Part shown: one piece after another, positions 35,023 through 42,843 of the stretch
Layout: each line of letters opens with the position of its first letter
Numbering within the stretch: position 1 is the first letter of the stretch
Source of the DNA: Anaerolineales bacterium
Lineage (GTDB): Bacteria; Chloroflexota; Anaerolineae; Anaerolineales; UBA11579
NCBI GenBank assembly: GCA_019637805.1
Contig: JAHBVB010000002.1
Location: forward strand, 761,981 to 825,980
Length of the DNA: 64,000 nt
Direction of reading: 5' to 3'
Notes under the pieces: generated by a model
The model's input: only the letters and a program-made list of their open reading frames with translations
Told to the model about the DNA's origin: nothing
Database searches by the model: none
Made by a program: the position numbers and the translations under genes

Positions 35023-35079
35023 TACAATTGCATAATGGAACTAGCGGACCGCTAGCCACCCCTCATTCGAGGGGTGGCT
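35023..35079 (+). promoter_or_regulatory. rnc leader: -10 box, mini-ORF and two hairpins
   Basis: TACAAT (35023-35028) ends seven bases before ATG 35035, which opens a six-codon frame (MELADR, stop TAG 35053-35055). The frame spans a hairpin CTAGCGG-A-CCGCTAG, and a second stem AGCCACCCCT/AGGGGTGGCT (35054-35079) follows with no U run. Hairpins just before an RNase III gene suggest self-cleavage control. Confidence 0.5.
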
Positions 35080-35106
35080 GTCGTTCCTTGAGTTCCGGGA
35101 GGCATG

Positions 35107-35817
35107 ATGTCGAATGCACACGGCCCCGGGCTGGAAACACCCCAGAGCTTCGCTGCTCGCTTAGGCTTGCCAATTAAGGATATGCGCCTGCTGGCCAGAG
35201 CGCTGACACATCGTTCTTTTCTGAACGAGCACGCCGAGGCGTTAGAGGATAACGAGCGTCTTGAGTTTCTCGGCGATGCCGTCCTGGACTTTGTCGTAGG
35301 CGCCTGGCTCTACCGCTATTTTCCCTACATGTCCGAAGGGGAGATGACCCGGCGGCGGGCTGCCCTGGTGAGCACAGAGCAACTGGGGCAATTTGGCGCA
35401 GAGGTCGGCATCGGGCGCGCCTTGCGCATTGGGCATGGCGAAGAGGAGGGCGGGGGGCGCACCCGGCAGGCCATGCTCTGCAACGCTTTTGAAGCTTTGA
35501 TCGGCGCCTTGTACCTGGATGGCGGCATAGAATCTGTGCGTGATTTTGTGCATCCCATGCTTGAGGTAGCTGAGGAGAAGATCAGCCGCCTGGGCGACCG
35601 GGACCCAAAGAGCATGCTGCAGGAAGCCGTGCAGGCAGAGGGTAACTCTGCCCCGTTTTACAAGATTGTGGAAGAAACTGGTCCGGACCACAGCAAACAC
35701 TTTGTTGTGGAGGTGCTGGTCGAAGGGCGCTCGATTGGCCGGGGTGAAGGCTCCAGCAAACAAGCGGCCAGCAAAGAGGCGGCGCGTGAGGCTTTGCAGA
35801 AAATGGAAAGGATGTAG
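35107..35817 (+). CDS. rnc: Ribonuclease III
   Basis: A 236-residue double-strand RNA endonuclease. The catalytic signature NERLEFLGDAVLDFVVGAWLY (about 47-67) is intact, with a second acidic cluster near residue 120 (CNAFEALIGALYLDGG), and a dsRNA-binding domain fills the last 75 residues (DPKSMLQEAVQ through KQAASKEAAREAL). Two ATGs lie together; the second (35107) is better spaced from GGGAGG. It precedes smc, a common order. Confidence 0.95.
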   Translation: MSNAHGPGLETPQSFAARLGLPIKDMRLLARALTHRSFLNEHAEALEDNERLEFLGDAVLDFVVGAWLYRYFPYMSEGEMTRRRAALVSTEQLGQFGAEVGIGRALRIGHGEEEGGGRTRQAMLCNAFEALIGALYLDGGIESVRDFVHPMLEVAEEKISRLGDRDPKSMLQEAVQAEGNSAPFYKIVEETGPDHSKHFVVEVLVEGRSIGRGEGSSKQAASKEAAREALQKMERM

Positions 35818-35869
35818 CGGTTGGCGCTGAAGCATCCGTTTGTGATGCGGCAACCTAACGAAAACGACT

Positions 35870-38800
35870 GTGCGGCTTAAATCTCTTGAACTGAACGGTT
35901 ACAAAACCTTTGCCAGCAAAATGCTGTTCGAGTTCTCGGACAGCATTACTGCGGTTGTTGGCCCCAACGGCTCTGGCAAGTCCAATATTGCCGATGCGCT
36001 GCGCTGGGTGCTGGGGGAGCAGTCCTACGGCGTTCTGCGCGGCCGCAAAACCGAGGACATGATCTTCTCCGGCTCCGAGAAGCGTGCTCGTTCGGGTATG
36101 GCCTCCGTCACGGTGACCTTTGATAACAGCGATGGCTGGCTGCCTCTGGACTTTTCGGAGGTGGCCATCACGCGCCGCGCCTACCGAGATGGACAGAACG
36201 AATATCTCATCAACCAGCAGAAGGTGCGGCTGAAAGATGTGACCGAATTGTTGGCCCAGTCGGGTCTTTCTGAGCGCACTTATACCGTCATCGGCCAGGG
36301 CCTGGTGGATGCGGCGCTGACGTTGAAGTCCGACGAACGGCGCCGCTTGTTTGAGGAAGCTGCAGGCATTGGCCTGTACCGCACGCGCAAGGACCAATCC
36401 CTGCGCCGCCTGGAAACCACGCTGCGCAATTTGGAACGTGTCGAAGACATCCTGGCGGAGCTGCGCCCGCGCGTGCGCAGCCTGGAGCGCCAGGCCGCCC
36501 GCGCAGAGGAGTATTCCCGCCTGCGTGCCGATCTGAGAGCCACTCTGCGCCAATGGTATGGCTATCACTGGCATAGCGCACAAGGTGAGTTGCGCGCCCG
36601 GCGCAAGGACGCTGAGCAGCGTGAGCAGGAACTGAACACGGCCCGTGAGCAGCAGCGTGTGCTGAACGAAGAAGTCAATCAGTTGCGCGCACAGACGCAG
36701 GAGCTGCGCAACCAATTGAATGATTGGCGCCGGCGTCTGGTGGAACTGCATGCCAGTCGTGAGGATGCCACCAAAGGCTTGGCTGTGGCCGACGAGCGGC
36801 GGCGCGCCCTGGCCGAGCGCCGCGAAGCGCTAACCGAGGAGCACAAGCGCATTGAAGGCGAATTGCGTGTCTTGGGTGATCGCTTGCAGGAAGCTAAAAA
36901 GGATACCCAGCAATACGAAGTGGAAGCCGGCGAAGCTCAGGCCAAGCTGGATGAAGCCAATCGAGATTTGGCCGAGCGCCAGGCATCTAGAGAGGCCAAT
37001 GCCGCCAAGATTGAAGCCGCCCGTGATTTCATCTCTCGATTGGAACGCCAGCATGTCGGCCTGGTGGCCCAGCGCGAGCAATTCCAATCCAAACAGGCCC
37101 GCTTGCAATCTGAAGTGGCGGAATTGCAGCACAACCTAGGCAATCTTGACGCCGACCTGGCCAATCTGCAAGAGCAGGCCTCGGCTGGGCAGCAGGCTGC
37201 CGAGCGCGCCGAGAGCGCTCTGCAAGCGGCACTGGCGGAGCTGGAGCAAACAGAGCTGGCTCTGGATGCTGAGCGCAAGAGGCTGGATGCAGACGAGATC
37301 AAGAACCGCCAACTTTTGGCGCGCCAAGCGGGTTTGCTGGCCGAAATTGCAGGCATGGAGCAGGCGCAGCTGACTGCCTCAGGTTTTGCTGAAGGCGCCC
37401 GTGTGCTGTTAGAGGCGGCTCAGCAGAAGCGCTTGGGCCTGCGCAAGGGCAGCCTGGGGCGTGAACTGGTTGTGCCGGCAGAACTGGAGCGCGCCATTTC
37501 GGCGGCTCTGGGCAATTACTTGGATGCCGTCGTTTTGGTGGATGGCAAAGATGCGGATGCCGCCCTGGATATTTTGGGGACACAGGCTGCGGCCGGCGCC
37601 TTGGTACCCTCTGGCAGCGGTGCGGTGCGCATGCAGGCGGCTCCCTCTGGTGGCTTGCTGGGCGTGGCGGCAGACTTGGTGCAGGCGCCCGAAGAATTGC
37701 GCAGCGCGCTGGATCTGCTCTTGGGCCGCACCTTGGTGGTGTCCAACCGGGCCGATGCCAAACCGGCCCTGGAGCGCCATCCTGAGGCCACCAGTGTGGT
37801 CACCCTGGCGGGCGAGCTATTCCATCGCTCTGGCCAGATCGAAGTGCGCGCCCCGAAGGCCGCCGCCGGGCTGGCCAGGCCCAGGCAGGAACGTGAGCTG
37901 CGTATTGAGCTGGAGAAGGTGGATGCTGAGCTGGAGACCAATCAAGGGTCGGTGCAACGCCTTAAGGGCCATATAGAGACAGCGCAGGAGCAAGTGCAGC
38001 ACAGCCAGGCTGCCGTTCAGGAACGTCGTGCCGAGCTCGACGCCGCTCGCCGGGCTGTGCAGGAGCGTGGCCTGGAAGTCAGCCAGTTGGAAAACCAACT
38101 GGAGTGGTTCCGCACCCAGCAGCGCAGCCTGGAAACAGAGGCGGCGACCACCCTGACGGAGCTGGCCGGCCTGGCAGACTCGGAAGCCGGCATCCTCCAG
38201 CAGCAAGTCACCGCCAAGCAGGACCTGGAAAACTTGATCGGCTCTATTGAAGACGTACCTACAGATGAGCAGCACGCCCAGGTGGCACACTGGGAAATGC
38301 GCCTGGCCGTGGGCCAGCGCGCTTTGCAAGAGGCGCAGCGCCGCGTGCAGGAGCGCCGACAGGCCTTGCAGCTTGCTAAGGACCAGCTGGCCGCTCAGCA
38401 GGAGCGTCAGGCCGAGGTCGAGGACCAGGCGCGGGCGCTTGCTGCGGAGATTGAGCAGTTGGGCGGGCAGGGCGACACGATGGGCGGCGAGATAGCCCAA
38501 ATACAAGCCGAAATTGCTCCGGCTGAAGCCAGGTTGACCGAGGCTGACGCTCACCTGGCGCAAAAGCAGGCTGCCGAGAGCCAGGCCATGCAGACGCTCA
38601 GCGCTGCGGAGCGCAACCACACCCAGGCCCAGATTGCGATGGCCCGCCAGCAAGAAGCCTTGGACACTCTGCGTTCACGGGTGGAGGACGACTTTGGCTT
38701 GGTGGCGTTCCAGTACGAAGAAGGCATTTCCGGGCCTACACCACTGCCTTTGGGCAACCTGGTGGAGCAACTCCCGATGCTCACCGAGCTGGACCCTGAG

Positions 38801-39460
38801 TTGGAGGAAGTGCTCAAGGCGCAACGCGCCCAGATCCGGCGTTTAGGATCTGTCAATCTGGAAGCCCAGCAGGAATATGGCGAGATCAAAGAGCGCGTCG
38901 AGAGCATGGAAACGCAAGTCAGTGACCTGCGTTCTGCCGAAACCGATCTGAAGCAAGTCATTTCTGAGCTGGACGCACTGATGGAAAATGAATTCCGAGA
39001 CACCTTTGAACGCGTGGCTGCGGAATTCAAGGTCATTTTTGGCCGTCTGTTCAACGGCGGGTCCGCCCGTTTGGTGCTGACAGAAGAAGCCGACATGGCT
39101 GCAACAGGCATTGATATTGAGGCGCGCCTGCCCGGCAAGCGCGCCCAGCGCTTGGCGCTGCTTTCCGGCGGCGAGCGCAGTCTGACCGCTACGGCTTTGG
39201 TGTTTGCCTTGCTCAAAGCTTCACCCACTCCGTTTTGCGTCATGGACGAAGTGGACGCCATGCTGGACGAGGCCAATGTGGGCCGCTTTACCGAGGTACT
39301 GCGCGAATTGAGCGAGAACACGCAGTTTGTGGTCATTACGCACAACCGCAACACGGTGCAGATCGCAGACGTTATCTACGGAATTACCATGGGCCGTGAT
39401 ACCGCCAGCCAGATGATCAGTTTGAAACTGGACGAGGTTGGAGAGGAATACACACGCTAA
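35870..39460 (+). CDS. smc: Chromosome segregation protein SMC
   Basis: A 1196-residue SMC ATPase starting at GTG. Walker A is GPNGSGKSNIADALRWVLGE near 32-51; long coiled coils run to a hinge (about 520-650), then back to the signature LLSGGERSLTATALVFALLKA and Walker B FCVMDEVDAMLDEANVGR near 1120-1140. It shapes and separates chromosomes with ScpAB, which is not in the window. It follows rnc by 52 bases; a 61-aa PspC protein follows. Confidence 0.97.
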   Translation: MRLKSLELNGYKTFASKMLFEFSDSITAVVGPNGSGKSNIADALRWVLGEQSYGVLRGRKTEDMIFSGSEKRARSGMASVTVTFDNSDGWLPLDFSEVAITRRAYRDGQNEYLINQQKVRLKDVTELLAQSGLSERTYTVIGQGLVDAALTLKSDERRRLFEEAAGIGLYRTRKDQSLRRLETTLRNLERVEDILAELRPRVRSLERQAARAEEYSRLRADLRATLRQWYGYHWHSAQGELRARRKDAEQREQELNTAREQQRVLNEEVNQLRAQTQELRNQLNDWRRRLVELHASREDATKGLAVADERRRALAERREALTEEHKRIEGELRVLGDRLQEAKKDTQQYEVEAGEAQAKLDEANRDLAERQASREANAAKIEAARDFISRLERQHVGLVAQREQFQSKQARLQSEVAELQHNLGNLDADLANLQEQASAGQQAAERAESALQAALAELEQTELALDAERKRLDADEIKNRQLLARQAGLLAEIAGMEQAQLTASGFAEGARVLLEAAQQKRLGLRKGSLGRELVVPAELERAISAALGNYLDAVVLVDGKDADAALDILGTQAAAGALVPSGSGAVRMQAAPSGGLLGVAADLVQAPEELRSALDLLLGRTLVVSNRADAKPALERHPEATSVVTLAGELFHRSGQIEVRAPKAAAGLARPRQERELRIELEKVDAELETNQGSVQRLKGHIETAQEQVQHSQAAVQERRAELDAARRAVQERGLEVSQLENQLEWFRTQQRSLETEAATTLTELAGLADSEAGILQQQVTAKQDLENLIGSIEDVPTDEQHAQVAHWEMRLAVGQRALQEAQRRVQERRQALQLAKDQLAAQQERQAEVEDQARALAAEIEQLGGQGDTMGGEIAQIQAEIAPAEARLTEADAHLAQKQAAESQAMQTLSAAERNHTQAQIAMARQQEALDTLRSRVEDDFGLVAFQYEEGISGPTPLPLGNLVEQLPMLTELDPELEEVLKAQRAQIRRLGSVNLEAQQEYGEIKERVESMETQVSDLRSAETDLKQVISELDALMENEFRDTFERVAAEFKVIFGRLFNGGSARLVLTEEADMAATGIDIEARLPGKRAQRLALLSGGERSLTATALVFALLKASPTPFCVMDEVDAMLDEANVGRFTEVLRELSENTQFVVITHNRNTVQIADVIYGITMGRDTASQMISLKLDEVGEEYTR

Positions 39461-39475
39461 GAAGCGGAGGCAAGT

Positions 39476-39661
39476 ATGAGAAATAGATTGCGTCGTTCGA
39501 AGAGTGATCGGATTGTCGCTGGGGTTTGCGGCGGTCTGGGCGAGTTCTTTGGAATAAGCGCCTTTTGGTTTCGGCTGATGTTTTTCCTGGCTGCACTTCC
39601 GGGTGGGGTGCCTGGCATCCTCAGTTACTTCGTCTGCTGGTTGATCATTCCAAGAGAGTAA
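39476..39661 (+). CDS. PspC domain protein
   Basis: A 61-residue PspC protein: RLRRSKSDRIVAGVCGGLGEFFGIS (4-28) is the family motif, followed by a membrane helix (about 30-57) and IIPRE at the end. Such proteins help the membrane stress response, often with phage-shock proteins, none of which is nearby. GGAGG precedes the ATG and a strong terminator follows. Confidence 0.9.
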   Translation: MRNRLRRSKSDRIVAGVCGGLGEFFGISAFWFRLMFFLAALPGGVPGILSYFVCWLIIPRE

Positions 39662-39664
39662 GCT

Positions 39665-39699
39665 AATAAAAAGGCCGGTCTTTGACCGGCCTTTTTATT
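39665..39699. terminator. Bidirectional terminator
   Basis: A 16-bp perfect stem (AATAAAAAGGCCGGTC and its complement, loop TTT) with T runs both ways. It separates convergent pspC and parvulin genes. Confidence 0.95.
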
Positions 39700-39708
39700 G
39701 CGCTTTGG

Positions 39709-41070
39709 CTATTGCAGCAGACTGCTGGGGATGCGAGGCGTTTCTGGAGCCATATCGCGCCAGTTGTCTTCGATCCGCCAATCATACTTTTCACGCAAAC
39801 CGTCCAAATAGACCAGGAAAGCTTGTTCACGCAGCTGTTCGTGTTCAGCTTGGCTCAGGCCGCGGTCTTCATGACCCAAGACCTGGATGATGTGCCAACC
39901 GAACTGCGATTCAACCGGTTCGCTGACTTCACCGATTTCGAGCGCAAAGGCGGCATTCCCAAAGGGCTCCACCATGACTTCTTTGGCGAACCAGCCGAGA
40001 TCGCCTCCCACGCTGGCACTGCCTGTATCCAGAGATAGCTCAATGGCCAGGTCACCGAAATCCTCACCTGCATTCACCCGGTTGATGGCCTCTTCAGCTT
40101 CTTCCAGAGTGCTTACAAGGATGTGGCGCGCCCACACTTGCTCTTGCAGTGGTTGCAGGTCAGCGGTCACCTGATCCTTGAGGGCCTCACGCAGCAACAG
40201 GGTGCGATAGGCATCTTCCAGGTCTTCAGGGCGCACGCCAATCTCTTGTTGGTAGCTAGTGTAATAAGTGGCCAGGTTCTCCTCATACAACTGCTGAGTG
40301 TAGGCCGTAGCTGTGGGGAGGGGGGTCGGGCTTGGACCGGCCGTTTGGGTCGCGGTGGCTGGGGCTGTGGTCGGTTCGCTGGTTGCGGTGGGTTCCAGTG
40401 TGGCCGTTTCCAGCTCTGTCTCCGGTGTTTCGCCTTCTTCTGTTGATTCTGCATCAATGTCCAGCGTAGCCGTGGGGTCGATGCCGATCAGGCTGAATTG
40501 CTGCGCTGACAAGGTGGACGTGGGCAAAGCGGTCGGGAAGATCGCTGGAGTGGGCGTCCCATTCGGGAAGAAGCCAAACAGCTCTTCCTGGCTTTTTGCA
40601 AAATCTGCGTCGCTAATGCTGATCCCCAGCGCCGCGGCTTCCAACTTGATCAATTCTTCATTCACCAGCTGGTTGACCGTGTACTCCGCCGCATATTCGG
40701 GGTCCAGCTGCATCTCGATCTGAGCCATAACCGTGAAGTACTGTTGCTGCAGCCGCGGGTCGTCCCCAAAGAATTGCCTCATCTGCGTATATTCACTGTA
40801 CGATTGGTAATAGTTGTTGATCATTTGCTGGCGATTGAGACGCGTGCGGGAAATGTACTGCTCCCCCTTGATCTCTTTGCCTTCCACTACGGCGACGACT
40901 TGGTTGGGGTAGATCACCGCATCCAACAGCCAAGTCCAGCCCACCAGCAGCAAGACGATGCCTACCAGGGCGCCAGTCCCAAGCAGGACCAGCCGATTCA
41001 TGTCGCGTTCGCTGCTGGGCTTTGCTCTTTGTACCCGTGACAGAACAGGGGTTTTTTGTGTGTTTGCCAT
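39709..41070 (-). CDS. Membrane-anchored parvulin-type peptidyl-prolyl isomerase
   Basis: A 453-residue extracytoplasmic foldase. One N-terminal helix (about 27-48) anchors it; a SurA-like N-terminal chaperone part follows. A Thr/Pro/Glu-rich insert (about 175-255, with repeated PTAT and TPLPTAT) is typical of chloroflexal surface proteins. The rotamase domain (about 310-405) carries VWARHILVST, GGDLGWFAK and FGWHIIQVLG. It should assist folding of exported proteins. It lies 30 bases downstream of ssb. Confidence 0.88.
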   Translation of the reverse strand: MANTQKTPVLSRVQRAKPSSERDMNRLVLLGTGALVGIVLLLVGWTWLLDAVIYPNQVVAVVEGKEIKGEQYISRTRLNRQQMINNYYQSYSEYTQMRQFFGDDPRLQQQYFTVMAQIEMQLDPEYAAEYTVNQLVNEELIKLEAAALGISISDADFAKSQEELFGFFPNGTPTPAIFPTALPTSTLSAQQFSLIGIDPTATLDIDAESTEEGETPETELETATLEPTATSEPTTAPATATQTAGPSPTPLPTATAYTQQLYEENLATYYTSYQQEIGVRPEDLEDAYRTLLLREALKDQVTADLQPLQEQVWARHILVSTLEEAEEAINRVNAGEDFGDLAIELSLDTGSASVGGDLGWFAKEVMVEPFGNAAFALEIGEVSEPVESQFGWHIIQVLGHEDRGLSQAEHEQLREQAFLVYLDGLREKYDWRIEDNWRDMAPETPRIPSSLLQ

Positions 41071-41100
41071 GAAGTCCGTTGTTCTCTTTTCGTGAATGTG

Positions 41101-41505
41101 CTAGAAGGGGAATTCCTCTTCGTCGTTCTCTGGGTAGTGGTCGTCGCTGCCCGCTTCGCCTTCTTTCTCAGACTTGTGAGAAAGCATGATCATTTCGCGG
41201 GCCACAATTTCGGTTGCACTGCGTTTATTGCCTTCTTCATCTTCCCAGCGGCGGGTTTGCAAGCGACCCTCCACGTAAACCTGCTGGCCCTTTTTCAGGT
41301 ACTGGTTGCAAATTTCCGCCAGGCTGCCCCAGGCAACTACATTGAACCACTCGGTCTCGGTGCGGCGCTCCCCTTCGGCCGTGGTCCAGTTGCGGCTGGT
41401 GGCCACGCTGAAGCTTGTGACCGAGCGGCCGGAAGGGGTATAGCGCATTTCTGGATCACGGCCTAAGTGGCCGATGATCATGACTTTGTTCAGCCCTCTG
41501 CTCAT
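41101..41505 (-). CDS. ssb: Single-stranded DNA-binding protein
   Basis: A 134-residue SSB: OB-fold with NKVMIIGHLGRDPEMRYTPSG (6-26) and WFNVVAWG, and the acidic C-terminal tail DEEEFPF used to bind partners. It follows rpsF by 29 bases, as usual, but rpsR and rplI, which often come next, are absent and a parvulin gene takes their place. Confidence 0.95.
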   Translation of the reverse strand: MSRGLNKVMIIGHLGRDPEMRYTPSGRSVTSFSVATSRNWTTAEGERRTETEWFNVVAWGSLAEICNQYLKKGQQVYVEGRLQTRRWEDEEGNKRSATEIVAREMIMLSHKSEKEGEAGSDDHYPENDEEEFPF

Positions 41506-41534
41506 GCTGCCTCCTGTTGGGGAGAAGCGAATGC

Positions 41535-41840
41535 TTAGCCGGCCGGTTCGGCCTCTTCCTCAAGAGCAACGATAATGAAACGCAGAACAGACTCCTGCAG
41601 GCGGAATTGCTGTTCAAGCGTGGCGCACAGGGACGGATCCATTTCTGTGCGCAGCAAGACGTACTGGCCTTCGCTCTGCTTCTTGATCTGGTAGGCCAAT
41701 TTGCGCTTGCCCCAGATGTCGCTTTTCTCGATCTTGCCTTTGCCGTCCTTGATCCAGCCTTCAACCTGCTTGTTGAGCTGTGTAAAGGCGTCGCTGTCCA
41801 AATCGGGGTGGACGATGTAAATCACTTCGTAATTGCGCAT
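41535..41840 (-). CDS. rpsF: 30S ribosomal protein S6
   Basis: A 101-residue S6: MRNYEVIYIVHPDLDSDAF at the start, the IEKSDIWGKRKLAYQIKKQSEGQYVLL strand region and an acidic C-terminus (LEEEAEPAG). AGGAGCC precedes the ATG. The 109-base upstream gap has a TAAAAT-like -10 and no recognisable S6:S18 control hairpin, though I could not fold it. Confidence 0.95.
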   Translation of the reverse strand: MRNYEVIYIVHPDLDSDAFTQLNKQVEGWIKDGKGKIEKSDIWGKRKLAYQIKKQSEGQYVLLRTEMDPSLCATLEQQFRLQESVLRFIIVALEEEAEPAG

Positions 41841-41949
41841 GTGTGTGGCTCCTATTCCACGGGGTTGCCCTGGTTTCGCGCAAGCCAGAGCGGAAACTGA
41901 ATTGAGTTCAGCGTAACCGAAAGATTTTAGCACGCTGCTTCTTGTTTGA

Positions 41950-42843
41950 CTAGGCGACGCCTCCCTGCAGAGCCTGCAGCACACCCGAGAAGCCTGCCAG
42001 CGCATCGGCGCCGGAACTGTGTCCGGTGGGTAGAATGCGCATAGCCACTTCGCTGAGTGAACCTGCATCTTGTTTTACGATCGCCTCAAAAAGTTCATGC
42101 CACACGGCTGGAGCTTCGCCTGCCGCGCCGGCAGACAGCCAGGCGGCTGACAATTGGTGGGTGCGTGGCACAGCCGCAGATATGATCGCTTGGCTGAACA
42201 GCCTGGCTTCTTCGACTGGCAGGCGCGCCCAGCAGGCGAACAAGGCGCCCAACAGCAGGTCGTCACCGGCGGGGGTCAAGCCCGGGCCTAGCCCGGCCAG
42301 CCCTTTGGCTGCCTGGGCTGCTTGTCCGCTATTGCCATCCCGCACGGCGGCAAAGAGCAGCGGGATGCGCTGCTCGGCCGCTTGCTGGATGCGGCCCGGC
42401 AGCGCCGAGCGTCCCAAGGGACTGACTACTAAATGGGCGAAGCTCTCAGCCGTGGCGTGCTGGCGCAGCAGTTCGGCCAGGGCTTGGCTTACCCAGCCAA
42501 GATCGCTGAGAGAGCGAATGGAGGACCAGTTTGGGGTGGGTTGCCACAACTTGGCGTCTTCAGCATCTACCAACCAGTCGCCAAGCCACAACCCATTTTC
42601 GAACACGAGCAGCTTGCTGCTGATGTCTATGCCTTCAGGCAAGTGGTCTTCGATCAGGAGTGAGAAAGGCCCATGGCCCAGCCCCTCATCCGCGATAGTA
42701 AGCACGTCCCCTTCCTGGTTGACCAGGTTAATGGCGCGTTCAAAGGAATGCAGTACATAGGCTTGCTGTGTGCCGGCCAGCCAGGCCTTGGCACGTGGGG
42801 TGATGCTGGTGGCTCGCAGCCTGCGAGACGGAGCCGAGCTCAT
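41950..42843 (-). CDS. DUF2877 protein (AllH-like)
   Basis: A 297-residue DUF2877 protein, the family of E. coli AllH (YlbF), which with FdrA and DUF1116 makes oxamate carbamoyltransferase. Motifs seen: FERAINLVNQEGDVLTIADEG near 36, LVVSPLGRSALPGRI near 136, LGPGLTPAGDDLLLGAL near 183 and GHSSGADALAGFSGVL near the end. ATG 42843 overlaps the molybdopterin-subunit stop (ATGA). It is the last gene of the catabolic operon. Confidence 0.82.
   Translation of the reverse strand: MSSAPSRRLRATSITPRAKAWLAGTQQAYVLHSFERAINLVNQEGDVLTIADEGLGHGPFSLLIEDHLPEGIDISSKLLVFENGLWLGDWLVDAEDAKLWQPTPNWSSIRSLSDLGWVSQALAELLRQHATAESFAHLVVSPLGRSALPGRIQQAAEQRIPLLFAAVRDGNSGQAAQAAKGLAGLGPGLTPAGDDLLLGALFACWARLPVEEARLFSQAIISAAVPRTHQLSAAWLSAGAAGEAPAVWHELFEAIVKQDAGSLSEVAMRILPTGHSSGADALAGFSGVLQALQGGVA

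Noticed and set aside
41841..41949. An S6:S18-type control motif in the rpsF leader
   Set aside because: No clear hairpin with the CCG-type bulge could be found by eye.
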